From Bailinhaonella thermotolerans (GTDB lineage: Bacteria; Actinomycetota; Actinomycetes; Streptosporangiales; Streptosporangiaceae): a DNA stretch of 64,000 nt. Below are positions 53,501 to 61,261 of the stretch, piece by piece. The notes below the pieces were generated by a model. That model worked only from the letters and a program-made list of their open reading frames with translations, did no database searches and was not told where the DNA came from. The DNA lies in the NCBI RefSeq assembly GCF_003594875.1, contig NZ_QZEY01000004.1, forward strand, positions 434,001 through 498,000. The letters run 5' to 3'. Each line of letters starts with the position of its first letter. Within the stretch, counting starts at the first letter, position 1. The position numbers and the translations under genes were made by a program.

Positions 53501-54519
53501 GCGCCGTCCTGCCAGTCCACCTTCCGGTCGGCGTTCGCGTCCGGGGTCACCACGACCTTGGCCCAGGGCGCTTCCTCGATGACGGGGGAGCCCTCGCCGC
53601 GGTGGGTCCACTGGCCGCTCCACACGCCCACCCGGACGGTCCCCGACGGGTCCTTGCGGGCCTGGTGCCAGAACCTGGCCGCGTCCCGGCCGGTCGCGCC
53701 GGACGGCTTGTCGTACGTCGAGTTCGACTCCACCGCCGCCGCGAGGCCGCTCGTGTTCACGATGGCGTACGTCGCGCCGACTGGGGCCGCCTCGACCGGC
53801 GTCTGCGCGGTGACCTGGGCGAACACGTCGGCGGTGCGGGTGGAGTCGGGGTCCAGGCGGGTGAACGCGGTCGCCGCGCCCTCCTGGTCGGCGCCGACGG
53901 ACACCAGGTCGTGGCCCGGGATGTCGATCGTGCCGACGCGGAACGCCTCGGTGTCGGTCACCTTGTCGATCCGGAACGTCGTCACCCGGCCGGACAGGCC
54001 GATGCTCGCCTCCAGCTCGACCCCCGAAAGGCCCTCGAAGGCCAGCCGGTAGCGGGCGGTCGTGTCGTCGCCGCCGGTGAGGGCGGCCTTGACCGGGTAG
54101 GCGCGGCCGTTCAGCGTCACAGCGGTGACGGGGGAGGTGCTGCCGGTCAGCTCGGCCCCGCCCTGGTTCGCGCGGTAGCGCAGGACGCGGGGGAAGTCGG
54201 CGGCCACCGTGACGGTGAGCTCGGCCGACCGCAGCGTCCGGCCCTCGGCCGAGGGGGTCGCGGCGGGGGACGGCGTGGGGGTGGGCGCGGGGCCGGCGGT
54301 GGGGGTGGCCGGCGGCTCGCCGGCCGGGCCGGGGGTCTCCGCCGGGGCGGCCGAGGGGCCGGGGGCGGTCGTGCTGGGATCGGGGCCCGGGACGGGCTGG
54401 TCGGTGGCCGCCGTGGGAGGCGGCGCGGGGACGGGTTCGGCCGTGGCCGCGGGTGCGGCGGCCAGGGAACCGGAGAGTGCCAGAACGCCGATCACGGCGG
54501 CTGCGGTACGCCGGCGCAT
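50563..54519 (-). CDS. Secreted GH101 endo-alpha-N-acetylgalactosaminidase
   Basis: Exported glycosidase of 1318 residues that removes O-linked Gal-GalNAc from Ser/Thr of mucin-type glycoproteins. The ATG follows AAGGGAAG. Signal peptide to about ATA-EP (28), then a 65-residue Pro/Thr/Ala-rich linker. The galactose-mutarotase-like domain (95-340) precedes the GH101 barrel (about 345-660) with LYVDVYYSHGW (nucleophile Asp511) and VTTEWSD (acid/base Glu537). Carbohydrate-binding-like beta domains follow, then an NEW3-like domain and a C-terminal NPCBM module (DIDWVSSSNGWGPVERDMSN, LGMHAPGSVRYFL). Length suits the family. Divergent from the dimethylformamidase-like gene. Confidence 0.92.
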   Translation of the reverse strand: MRRRTAAAVIGVLALSGSLAAAPAATAEPVPAPPPTAATDQPVPGPDPSTTAPGPSAAPAETPGPAGEPPATPTAGPAPTPTPSPAATPSAEGRTLRSAELTVTVAADFPRVLRYRANQGGAELTGSTSPVTAVTLNGRAYPVKAALTGGDDTTARYRLAFEGLSGVELEASIGLSGRVTTFRIDKVTDTEAFRVGTIDIPGHDLVSVGADQEGAATAFTRLDPDSTRTADVFAQVTAQTPVEAAPVGATYAIVNTSGLAAAVESNSTYDKPSGATGRDAARFWHQARKDPSGTVRVGVWSGQWTHRGEGSPVIEEAPWAKVVVTPDANADRKVDWQDGAIAFREIGVKALGSELTKSRPVIHIPFNFASQATHPFLRTLDDVKRVALATDGLGQLALLKGYASEGHDSAHPDYGGNYNKRAGGLDDLNTLLREGKEWNATFGVHVNATEAYPVAKTFHDKLVDPAAKGWNWLDQSYYIDQRRDLNSGELARRFKRLRDETDRNLAALYVDVYYSHGWIADRTLAELRKLGFQVTTEWSDKLERSSLWSHWANDMSYGGATNKGLNSQIIRFIRNHEKDVWNAHPVLGNARIEEFEGWTGEVDFTAFTRNVWEHNLPAKYLQHHPIMKWTDDEIVFADGVRGTARNGKREVWAGDAKVIDGGSYLIPWDGGKFYHFNPGGGATTWSASGPMDVFRLTDQGRVRVATVTPADGKITLQAEAGVPYVLYPAGKAPKQDKPGWGQGTGVHDPGFNGDALDKWSTEGDVRVEVNDKGHRVALLGGGGEAVLEQRIKGLTPGASYVASAHIEVEPGKTRRTAIEVGGAPKLKAENVVERSTAKNFINADEKRGTYFQRVKVAFTSPRDAVTLRVRAGEGDAAVRVDDVRLVRNPAPRDVEDFEHVDQGWGPFVKGDNGPPSDPRTHIAQKHAPYTQAGWNGKTVDDVISGEESLKVHEERQGIVYRTVPHTVRFRPGHAYEVSFSYQNALAGTYSWVTAYDKNGQSVEIRRTPIPERRATTRFTERVVAGCGDVWVGLRSLQAQKAGADFILDDFAVKDLGPSGEQLACASLDVRAGETVEPGAANEVTTTFTNAEDVAAQDVEVRLAVPEGWTVTGDGSAVTVEPGARRAVTWKVTPPIDAPYRSYPLKATVSYRVGGAARTLAAETSVRTLPPPPAKDTWVSDIDWVSSSNGWGPVERDMSNGPQGQGDGTPLTIGGKVFAKGLGMHAPGSVRYFLGGRCTALTASVGVDDSQGTRGTVQFSVVADGRTVAQSPVLKNTDPAWDLRADVSGARHVELRVADGGDGNGNDHASWGDARLTCG

Positions 54520-54885
54520 GTACTTCCCTTCGGGGAGACAGGGTTCGGCCCCACATTGATCCACGAGCCCACCGGGACACAATGGACAAAACATCGCGCG
54601 CTCTTGCACTTATCTGCGCGCCCGGCGCAGCCCGCGCACACCAACGATCATCGGGCGGACCCGCTCGCCTGATCTCGTGATCCGGTCCCGTCCGCTGCTG
54701 GCGCGAGGCCCGGGGAGGGAGGCCCCGGGAGGGAGGGCCGGAGGGCGGGATGGCCGGAGGGCGGGATCACGAGAGCCCGGCCGGTCCGAGGGCGGGCGCC
54801 GCCGGGGCGGGGTGCGGTGGGGGGAGGTCCGGAGAGGGGCGGGCGAGATCGCGGCGTCGTTCCGGCTCCGCGGCCGGAGGATACG
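54520..54885. promoter_or_regulatory. Divergent promoter region
   Basis: The left half (54550-54615) is AT-richer and includes a GCGCGC inverted pair at 54596-54601 and 54616-54621, a candidate operator for the GH101 gene. The right half has GGCCGGAGGGCGGGAT twice (54737-54769). No gene seen. Confidence 0.4.
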
Positions 54886-56379
54886 GTGACCTATCCGAAG
54901 CGATCGGTGACGGAGAGTTATGACGGCCTTCTGACCTGGGTAAGTCTTCTACGTCATCACGGGATCGGCGGGCTCGCGGGGGCGGGCGACGGGGGTGGCC
55001 AGGTGATCCGGGGGTACGCCGAGCAGCCCAGCCCGCGCGCCGGGGGACGGGTGACGTTGCGGGTGGCGACGGACGCGCCCGAGTTCCGGGTGGAGTTCCA
55101 CCGCTGCGGCGACGGGCTGACGCGGCACGGCGGCTCCGGCTGGCTGCCGGGGCGGGACGCGCCGCACCACCCGCCCTACGCCGACTGGGGGAGGCCGGGG
55201 ACGAGCCTGGCGGGGGAGCCGCTGGCCCCCTGGCCCGAGCACTCCTTCGAGGTCCCCGCCGGCTGGCCCCCGGGCGTCTACGTCGCGATCCTCGTCGAGG
55301 GTGACGGCCGGGGCCGGGACCGGTCGGACCCCGACCGCTCGACGGCGGACGGCCGGTCGGCCCGGGCGCTGTTCGTCGTACGGCCCGCGCCCGACCGCGC
55401 CCCCGCGCCCATCCTCTACAAGCTCCCGCTCCTGACGTACCACGCCTACAACACGGTGGACGGCGAGCCGTACGACGCCGGGGCGGGGCGGGGCCAGTGG
55501 TGCCTGTACAACCACCCGGAGGACCCCGCGCTGCCGACCGGCGTGTCCGTCCACCGCCCCGGCGGGGGCACGGGCGGGACGCCGTACGACGTGGACAACT
55601 TCGACCCGTTCGACCCGACGCCGCGCCAGACCTACGTCCACTGGGACGGCCGCTTCGCCGCGTGGCTGGAGCGCGAGGGCTACGAGGCGGACTTCTGCAC
55701 CGACGTGGACCTGCACCGCGAGGGCCGCGCCCTGCTCCGGCCGTACCGGCTGATGGTGAGCGCGGGGCACGACGAGTACTGGAGCGAGGCCATGCGCGAC
55801 GCCGCCGAGGGGTACGTCGGGGACGGCGGCAACATCGCGTTCTTCGGCGGGAACACCTGCTGGTGGCGCGTGGTCTTCCACGACGACGTGACGTACTCGC
55901 GGGTGGGCTTCTGGCACGAGGAGGGCCGCCCGGAGAACCACCTGACCGGCGTGAGCTTCCGCAACGGCGGCGAACGCGACCGGGACGAGCATCCGGTCCG
56001 CGTCGGCTACCGGGTCCAGCACGCCGGCCACTGGGTCTACGAGGGCACCGGGCTGCGCGACGGTGATGTGTTCGGCGAGGAGGAGTACGTCGTCGGCTAC
56101 GAGTGCGACGGCGCGGACTTCCGCCGCACGAGGTCGCCCGCCGTTCCCACCTGCGAGGACGGTACCCCGCGCACGTTCACGATCCTCGCCGTGGGCGACG
56201 CGAAGGCGAGCGGCTGGGGCTTCGGGAACGCCGCCGCCACCCTGGGCGTCTACGAGCGGGGCGGCACGGTCTTCAACGCCGCGACCACGGACTGGCCCCG
56301 GGCGCTGGGCAACCGTCACGTCGCGCGGGTGACGAGGAACGTCCTGACCCGCCTCTCCGGCGGGAACCCGCCGCGCTGA
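54886..56379 (+). CDS. N,N-dimethylformamidase large-subunit-like protein
   Basis: Protein of 497 residues related to the C-terminal domain of the N,N-dimethylformamidase beta subunit (DMFA2_C family). The GTG is 5 nt after GGAGG. Typical stretches: PILYKLPLLTYHAYNTVDGE, YEADFCTDVDLHREG, LMVSAGHDEYWSEAMRD and NIAFFGGNTCWWRV. Length is below the true DMFase beta subunit (about 760), and no small alpha subunit gene is adjacent, so the reaction may differ. Many actinomycetes have such proteins of unknown role. The nearby formamidase makes a C1-amide role attractive but unproven. Confidence 0.8.
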   Translation: MTYPKRSVTESYDGLLTWVSLLRHHGIGGLAGAGDGGGQVIRGYAEQPSPRAGGRVTLRVATDAPEFRVEFHRCGDGLTRHGGSGWLPGRDAPHHPPYADWGRPGTSLAGEPLAPWPEHSFEVPAGWPPGVYVAILVEGDGRGRDRSDPDRSTADGRSARALFVVRPAPDRAPAPILYKLPLLTYHAYNTVDGEPYDAGAGRGQWCLYNHPEDPALPTGVSVHRPGGGTGGTPYDVDNFDPFDPTPRQTYVHWDGRFAAWLEREGYEADFCTDVDLHREGRALLRPYRLMVSAGHDEYWSEAMRDAAEGYVGDGGNIAFFGGNTCWWRVVFHDDVTYSRVGFWHEEGRPENHLTGVSFRNGGERDRDEHPVRVGYRVQHAGHWVYEGTGLRDGDVFGEEEYVVGYECDGADFRRTRSPAVPTCEDGTPRTFTILAVGDAKASGWGFGNAAATLGVYERGGTVFNAATTDWPRALGNRHVARVTRNVLTRLSGGNPPR

Positions 56380-56438
56380 CGCCCACGACGGGCTCACGGG
56401 CAGACCCCCCGGCAGGCCCCCGGCCCGGGGAACACGGC

Positions 56439-56536
56439 GCGAGGGCACGGTGCGAGGGCGCGGTGCGAGGGCGCGGCGCGAGGGCGCGGTGCGAGGGCGC
56501 GGCGCGAGGGCGCGGCGGAAGGGCGCGGCGGAAGGG
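56439..56536. repeat. 13-bp tandem repeat, eight units
   Basis: Units GCGAGGGCGCGG(T/C) recur every 13 bp at 56439, 56452, 56465, 56478, 56491 and 56504, with two further variants (GGAAGGG type) at 56517 and 56530. The array leads straight into the hairpin. Confidence 0.9.
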
Positions 56537-56564
56537 CGCCCGCGATGTCCGCGGGCGCCCTTCC
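56530..56564. terminator. 15-bp stem hairpin between convergent genes
   Basis: GGAAGGGCGCCCGCG (56530-56544) is followed by the 5-nt ATGTC and its exact complement (56550-56564). It ends 14 bp from the carbamoyltransferase stop and lies 150 bp beyond the dimethylformamidase-like stop, so it can serve both. Confidence 0.9.
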
Positions 56565-56577
56565 CGGATGAGGACGA

Positions 56578-58281
56578 TCACACCGGGGGCGGCGGGGCCT
56601 TCCAGTCCTCGCCCGGGATCGGCGGCTCCTCGCGCTTGCGGATGAGGTACGGCGGGAGCGCCAGGGCGTGCATGCCGGTGTTCCGCAGGGTCTCTATGGA
56701 CTGCTCCGGCGTCTCCGTCAGGGGGTCGCCGGGGCCGTTCAGGGACGTGTTGATGAGGACCGGCGAACCTGTGCGCTCGTTCCAGGCGGTGAGGAGGGCG
56801 TGGAGGAAGGGCGTGTTCTCCGGCTCGACCGTCTGGAGGCGGGCGGTGCCGTCCACGTGGGTGATGCCGGGGAGCCGGTCGCGGTACTCGGGCCGGACGT
56901 CCGCCGCGTACTGCATGAACGGCGCGGGCCGGTCCACGTCGAAGATGCGCTCGGCGTGGTCGGACAGGACGAGCGGGGCCAGCGGCCGGAACCACTCGCG
57001 GCCCTTCACCTCGAAGTTGATGTAGTCCCGCATGTCCGGCCGCCGCGGGTCGCCGATGATGCTGCGGTTGCCCAGGGCGCGCGGGCCGGACTCGCTGCGG
57101 CCCTGGTGCAGCGCGACGACCCGGCCGCTCTCCAGGAGGCCGACCATCGCCGCCACCAGGTCGTCCGGCTCCTCGGCCACCAGGTCGTCCGGGAGCGCCC
57201 GCACCGCGGCCGCGATCTCGTCCGGGTCCGGGTCCGGGCCGAGGAAGTCGTTCGTCCAGCGGAATCCCGTCTCCAGGCCGAGGCATTCGGTGAGCCCGTA
57301 CAGCGCGCAGCCGACCGCGGTGCCGCCGTCGTGGGGGCTGGGCGGGATGAAGACGCCCCGGAACGGCGACTCGCGGATGAGGATGCCGTTGGCCGAGCAG
57401 TTCAGCGCGGTGCCGCCCGCGAAGACCAGGTCGTCCAGGCCGGTGCGGGCGTGGAGCCAGTCCGCCAGGCGCGACAGGGCACGCTCGAACGCGCGCTGAC
57501 CCGCCGCGGCGAGGTTCGCGCTCTCGGCGAACGCCGCCTCGCCGTACACGAAGTCCTCCGTGCGGGCGAAGACGTCCATCCAGGCGGACGGGATGAAGAC
57601 CTCGTGCTCGCGGACGTCGAGGTCGGGCAGGCCGAGCGCGTCGGGGTCGCCGAGGGGCGCAAGACCCATCACCTTGCCCTCGTTGCCCTCGCCGGTCGGC
57701 CACAGCATGCGCGTCAGGAGCGAGTAGAAGCAGCCGAGCCCGGCCGGCTCGGCCCAGTCGCCGCTCCAGAGCTGCTTGGCCAGGCACTCCACCGGCCTGC
57801 CGCGCTCGCACCGGTAGAACGAGCTGATCTCCAGCAGGTCCCCGGGCGTGCCCGGCGGCAGCGTGACCGGCTCGGTGAAGTCGCGCACGCGGCTGCCCTG
57901 CGCGTCCACGACCATGCCCGCCGCCAGGTCGAACGGCGAGGGCGGGAACGCGCTGTACAGGTGCGTGAGGTGGTGCGACACCAGGACGACCGGCGCGTCG
58001 TCCTTCAGGTTGAGCGTCTCGCGCAGCTCCGCCCGGTAGTCCTCCAGCTTCCCGATCTCGTCGTCCGACGAGAACCCCTCGACGACGAGATCGACCGGCT
58101 CCTTGAGCGCGGGGAGGTGCGGGAGGTACTTGTCCGGCAGGTCGCCGAGCCGCCCCCAGTGGTGTTTGCGGCGGCTGATCCGCTCCTTCTGGAGGCTGTA
58201 GACGGTCGAATCGCCGACGGCGACGGCGATGGACCCGTCCTGGGTCCGGTTGATTCCCACGACAACAGGAACGTCGGTCAT
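56578..58281 (-). CDS. Carbamoyltransferase, NodU/CmcH family
   Basis: Protein of 567 residues that uses carbamoyl phosphate and ATP to carbamoylate a hydroxyl group of a small molecule. The N-terminal Kae1-like domain begins VVVGINRTQDGSIAVAV, where most members have GIN..HD, and contains SHHLTHLYSAFPPSPFDLAA. The C-terminal YrdC-like half shows GRSESGPRALGNRSIIGDP, FRPLAPLVL and PVLINTSLNGPGDPLTETP. ATG at 58281 is preferred to GTG 58299. These enzymes usually sit in antibiotic or nodulation-factor clusters; here there is none, so the acceptor is unknown. Confidence 0.92.
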   Translation of the reverse strand: MTDVPVVVGINRTQDGSIAVAVGDSTVYSLQKERISRRKHHWGRLGDLPDKYLPHLPALKEPVDLVVEGFSSDDEIGKLEDYRAELRETLNLKDDAPVVLVSHHLTHLYSAFPPSPFDLAAGMVVDAQGSRVRDFTEPVTLPPGTPGDLLEISSFYRCERGRPVECLAKQLWSGDWAEPAGLGCFYSLLTRMLWPTGEGNEGKVMGLAPLGDPDALGLPDLDVREHEVFIPSAWMDVFARTEDFVYGEAAFAESANLAAAGQRAFERALSRLADWLHARTGLDDLVFAGGTALNCSANGILIRESPFRGVFIPPSPHDGGTAVGCALYGLTECLGLETGFRWTNDFLGPDPDPDEIAAAVRALPDDLVAEEPDDLVAAMVGLLESGRVVALHQGRSESGPRALGNRSIIGDPRRPDMRDYINFEVKGREWFRPLAPLVLSDHAERIFDVDRPAPFMQYAADVRPEYRDRLPGITHVDGTARLQTVEPENTPFLHALLTAWNERTGSPVLINTSLNGPGDPLTETPEQSIETLRNTGMHALALPPYLIRKREEPPIPGEDWKAPPPPV

Positions 58282-58511
58282 TTCGGGCCCCCCGCTCACG
58301 AGACATCAGAAGAAGCTCGCGCACCCCCTACCCGTCAGACGCCGCCAATCACCTCCAACCCCCTCTTCACCAGCGAAAACCCCGTAAAGGTGAATCGGTG
58401 CCCGCGAAGGGGCGGCGGGGCGGCTCCATGATCGATGCGAGCGGGCTCCGCGCGCCTTAGGGTTGAGCGCGACGGGAGCGGCAGCGGATCGGCGGACGGC
58501 GCGAGGGGCAC

Positions 58512-59543
58512 ATGACGGCAGGCTCCGGGGGCAGGGAGCGGGCGGCGCGGCCGCCGGTGCTGAGCGACGTCGCCGCGCTGGCGGGCGTCTCGATGATGAC
58601 CGTGTCGCGCGCGCTCAACGACCCCGCCCGGGTGCACCCCGACACCCGCGCCCGGGTCCTCGCGGCCGTCAGGAAGCTCGGCTACCGGCCCAACTCGGCC
58701 GCCCGGCGGCTCGTGACCGGCCGCTCGGGGGCGCTCGGCGTGGTCAGCTTCGACACCACCCTGTACGGCCCGGCCTCCACGCTGCACGCCATCGAGCAGG
58801 CGGCCCGGCGGCGCGACTACGTCCTCAACATCGCCAGCCTCGACACGCTGAACCGGCTCTCCATCGAGGACGCCGTGGACCGGCTGCGGGCCCAGTCCGT
58901 GGACGGCGTGATCGTCGTCGCCCCGCACGAGTCCGCCGCCGAGGGCCTGAACCACCTGCCCGCCGAGCTGCCGGTCGTCGCGGTGGACGCCGGGGACTCG
59001 CCGTCCGTGCCCGTCGTCATGGTGGACCAGTACGGCGGGGCCGTCCGCGCGACGCGGCACCTGCTGAGCCTGGGCCACGAGACGGTGTGGCACATCACGG
59101 GCCCGGACGACTGGGTGGACGCCCGCGGCCGGGCCGAGGGCTGGAAGGCCGCCCTGGAGGCGGCCGGCCGCCAGGCGCCCGAGCCGCTCGCGGGGGACTG
59201 GACCGCCCGCTCCGGCTACCGGGCGGGCCGCCGCCTGGCCGCCGACCCCGCGGTCACCGCGGTCTTCGCCGCCAACGACCAGATGGCGCTGGGCCTCCTG
59301 CGCGCCCTGCGCGAGGCCGGGCGAAGGGTCCCCGAGGACGTCAGCGTCGTGGGCTTCGACGACATCCCCGAGGCCGCCTACCTGTGGCCGCCCCTGACCA
59401 CGGTCCGCCAGGACTTCCACGAGGTCGGCGCCCAGGCCGTGGACCTCCTCCTGTCCCGCCTCGCCGGCGCCCCGGCCCCCGGCGCCCGCACCGTGGAACC
59501 CGAGCTCATAGTCCGGGAGAGCGCCACCCCACCCCGGTCCTGA
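58512..59543 (+). CDS. LacI-family regulator, paralogue 1
   Basis: Regulator of 343 residues. HTH at about 16-40: LSDVAALAGVSMMTVSRALN, with recognition helix MMTVSRA; hinge near 60-70; then the sugar-binding-like sensor domain. About 60 percent of residues appear identical to the next LacI gene (shared GVVSFDTTLYGPAST, EPLAGDW, AVFAANDQMALG, VSVVGFDDIPE), so the two are probably a tandem duplication. Start at 58512 gives an 11-residue lead before the HTH. Divergent from the carbamoyltransferase gene; its target is not evident. Confidence 0.93.
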   Translation: MTAGSGGRERAARPPVLSDVAALAGVSMMTVSRALNDPARVHPDTRARVLAAVRKLGYRPNSAARRLVTGRSGALGVVSFDTTLYGPASTLHAIEQAARRRDYVLNIASLDTLNRLSIEDAVDRLRAQSVDGVIVVAPHESAAEGLNHLPAELPVVAVDAGDSPSVPVVMVDQYGGAVRATRHLLSLGHETVWHITGPDDWVDARGRAEGWKAALEAAGRQAPEPLAGDWTARSGYRAGRRLAADPAVTAVFAANDQMALGLLRALREAGRRVPEDVSVVGFDDIPEAAYLWPPLTTVRQDFHEVGAQAVDLLLSRLAGAPAPGARTVEPELIVRESATPPRS

Positions 59544-59942
59544 CCCCCTGCCCGCCCGCCTCCGTGCGCGGCCCTTCTCCCGCTGCGCCCGCGCGGTGCT
59601 CGTGCCTCGCCGGGCCGCTGCTCCGTTCCTCGCCGTGATCGTGCGATTCCGCGTCCGCGGTGACACCGGCCGAGGTCGCGGGAGACGCCGGCGCCGGTGC
59701 GGAATCGCGAGATCCCGGCAGGGGCTGGGGGCGCGGGCCGGGAACGCGGTGTCGCGCCACGGTGCGGGGGTCATGGGGTGACGTGACGGTCACGAGGTGA
59801 GGGTCACGCGTGTGGCGGTCGTGCGGCGGTGGCCACGTGGTGGCGGGCATGTGGCGGCGGCCAGGGGTGGCCGGGGGTGGCCGGGGGTGGCCGCGGGTGG
59901 CGAGCACGGGCGGGGGACGGGGCATGGCTCCTCACGGAAGGG

Positions 59943-59958
59943 TTGTTAGCGCTAACAA
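59943..59958. promoter_or_regulatory. LacI-type operator O1
   Basis: TTGTTAGCGCTAACAA, a perfect 16-bp palindrome with the central CG and TGTTA arms typical of actinobacterial LacI regulators. It lies 205 bp before the LacI paralogue 2 start. Confidence 0.8.
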
Positions 59959-60056
59959 GAGCGGGTGTGTCCGGGGTCGGCGACGGGGGGTCGGGGGGAG
60001 TCGCCGGCGGCGCTGTGAACGATTCACCAGTTAAGGACCGGATGTCGCGCGCGTCA

Positions 60057-60070
60057 AGAGAGCGTTAACA
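60057..60070. promoter_or_regulatory. LacI-type operator O2, inverted
   Basis: AGAGAGCGTTAACA agrees at 12 of 14 positions with the complement of O3/O4 (TGTGAGCGTTAACA). Confidence 0.6.
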
Positions 60071-60122
60071 CTGCGTTTCGCGTGACGTGACCGTTACCTG
60101 CCGAGAGCTTGACGAGAGGTGA

Positions 60123-60138
60123 TGTTAACGCTCACAGT
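60123..60138. promoter_or_regulatory. LacI-type operator O3
   Basis: TGTTAACGCTCACAGT, 25 bp before the LacI paralogue 2 start and identical over 16 bp to O4. It fits the LacI pattern TGnnAnCGnTnnCA. Confidence 0.85.
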
Positions 60139-60162
60139 GTTCGTCACCGGAAAGGAGGACCC

Positions 60163-61173
60163 GTGCGACGGACACGTGATCGGCCCCCCGTCATGGCCGA
60201 CGTGGCAAGGATGGCGGGCGTCTCGCACCAGACGGTCTCGCGGGTGCTCAACGACCATCCCAACGTCCGCGCCGAGACCCGGACCCGGGTCATGGAGGCG
60301 ATCGACAGGCTCGGCTACCGCCGGAACCTGGCCGCCCGCACCCTCGTCACGCGGCACTCCCGGATGCTGGGCGTGGTCAGCTTCGACACCACCCTGTACG
60401 GCCCGGCCAGCACGGTCTACGGGATCGAGCAGGCGGCCAGGGCGGCCGGTTACTTCATCAGCATCGTGAGCCTGAAGTCCATCGACCGGGCCGGCGTGCG
60501 CGACGCGATCGACTACCTCGCCGACCACGGCGCGGACGGGATCGTGGTGGTCGCGCCGCAGCGTTCGGCGGCCGCGGCGCTGGAGGACCTGCCCCCGGGC
60601 ATGCCGGCGGTGGCCGTGGAGGGCGGGCACGCGGGCGAGGTGCCGGTGGTCTGCGTGGACCAGTTCACCGGCGCGCGGCTGGCGACCGAGCACCTGCTCG
60701 CGCTGGGCCACCGTACGGTCTGGCACGTGAGCGGGCCGCCGGACTGGCTGGAGGCCGAGGGCCGGGTCGGCGGCTGGCGCGCGGCGCTCGCCGCCGCGGG
60801 CCGCGAGGCGCCCGAGCCGCTGGCCGGGGACTGGAGTCCCCGCTCCGGCTACGAGGCCGGGCGGCGGCTCGCCCGCGAACCGGACGTGACGGCGGTGTTC
60901 GTGGCGAACGACCAGATGGCGCTCGGCGTGCTGCGGGCGCTGGCGGAGGCCGGCGTGCGGGTGCCCGAGCGGATCAGCGTGGTGGGCTTCGACGACATCC
61001 CGGAGTCGGCGTACTTCTCGCCCCCGCTCACCACGGTCAGGCAGGACTTCGGAGCCGTGGGCAGGCACAGCATCGAGCTGTTGCTCCGGCAGATGGCGGG
61101 CGGCGCGCGCGGGGGCGAGCGCCTCGTCGTGCCGCCGGAACTGGTGGTCAGAAGCAGCGCCGTACGGCGCTGA
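60163..61173 (+). CDS. LacI-family regulator, paralogue 2, of the YtfQR importer
   Basis: Regulator of 336 residues. The GTG is 4 nt after AAAGGAGGA, the best site in the window; an upstream GTG at 60109 would overlap O3. The HTH reads ADVARMAGVSHQTVSRVLN; its HQTVSRV recognition helix is close to that of E. coli LacI (YQTVSRV), and the flanking operator half GCTCACA matches the LacI half-site. Sensor domain as in paralogue 1. Operators before this gene and before ytfQ suggest autoregulation and control of the importer, relieved by its sugar. Confidence 0.94.
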   Translation: MRRTRDRPPVMADVARMAGVSHQTVSRVLNDHPNVRAETRTRVMEAIDRLGYRRNLAARTLVTRHSRMLGVVSFDTTLYGPASTVYGIEQAARAAGYFISIVSLKSIDRAGVRDAIDYLADHGADGIVVVAPQRSAAAALEDLPPGMPAVAVEGGHAGEVPVVCVDQFTGARLATEHLLALGHRTVWHVSGPPDWLEAEGRVGGWRAALAAAGREAPEPLAGDWSPRSGYEAGRRLAREPDVTAVFVANDQMALGVLRALAEAGVRVPERISVVGFDDIPESAYFSPPLTTVRQDFGAVGRHSIELLLRQMAGGARGGERLVVPPELVVRSSAVRR

Positions 61174-61212
61174 GCGGGCGTGGACGATCCGGGGGGATCG
61201 GGCAAGCGGCTC

Positions 61213-61228
61213 TGTTAACGCTCACAGT
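61213..61228. promoter_or_regulatory. LacI-type operator O4 before ytfQ
   Basis: TGTTAACGCTCACAGT, identical to O3, 33 bp before the ytfQ start and 40 bp after the LacI stop. It is the expected repression site for the importer. Confidence 0.85.
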
Positions 61229-61261
61229 CAATTCGGGGGCTTACGAGAAAGGACCCCTGCG

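Larger units (their letters stand above)
59544..60162. promoter_or_regulatory. Long intergenic region with LacI operators
   Basis: No gene. It holds a long-armed inverted repeat (59637-59652 with 59699-59714), G-rich GTGGCCGGGGG repeats around 59860-59900, and the LacI sites at 59943, 60057 and 60123. A further short palindrome GTGAA-CGA-TTCAC lies at 60015-60027. Confidence 0.6.

Noticed and set aside
50536-54672. A 1378-codon open frame on the plus strand
   Set aside because: It is antisense to the GH101 gene, whose catalytic motifs and signal peptide are clear. Its composition (Val/Arg/Gly/Leu-rich without motifs) is typical of a shadow frame in GC-rich DNA.
59829-60068. Short ORFs in the LacI intergenic region
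   Set aside because: They are made of GTGGCC-type repeats, lack ribosome sites and overlap the LacI operators.
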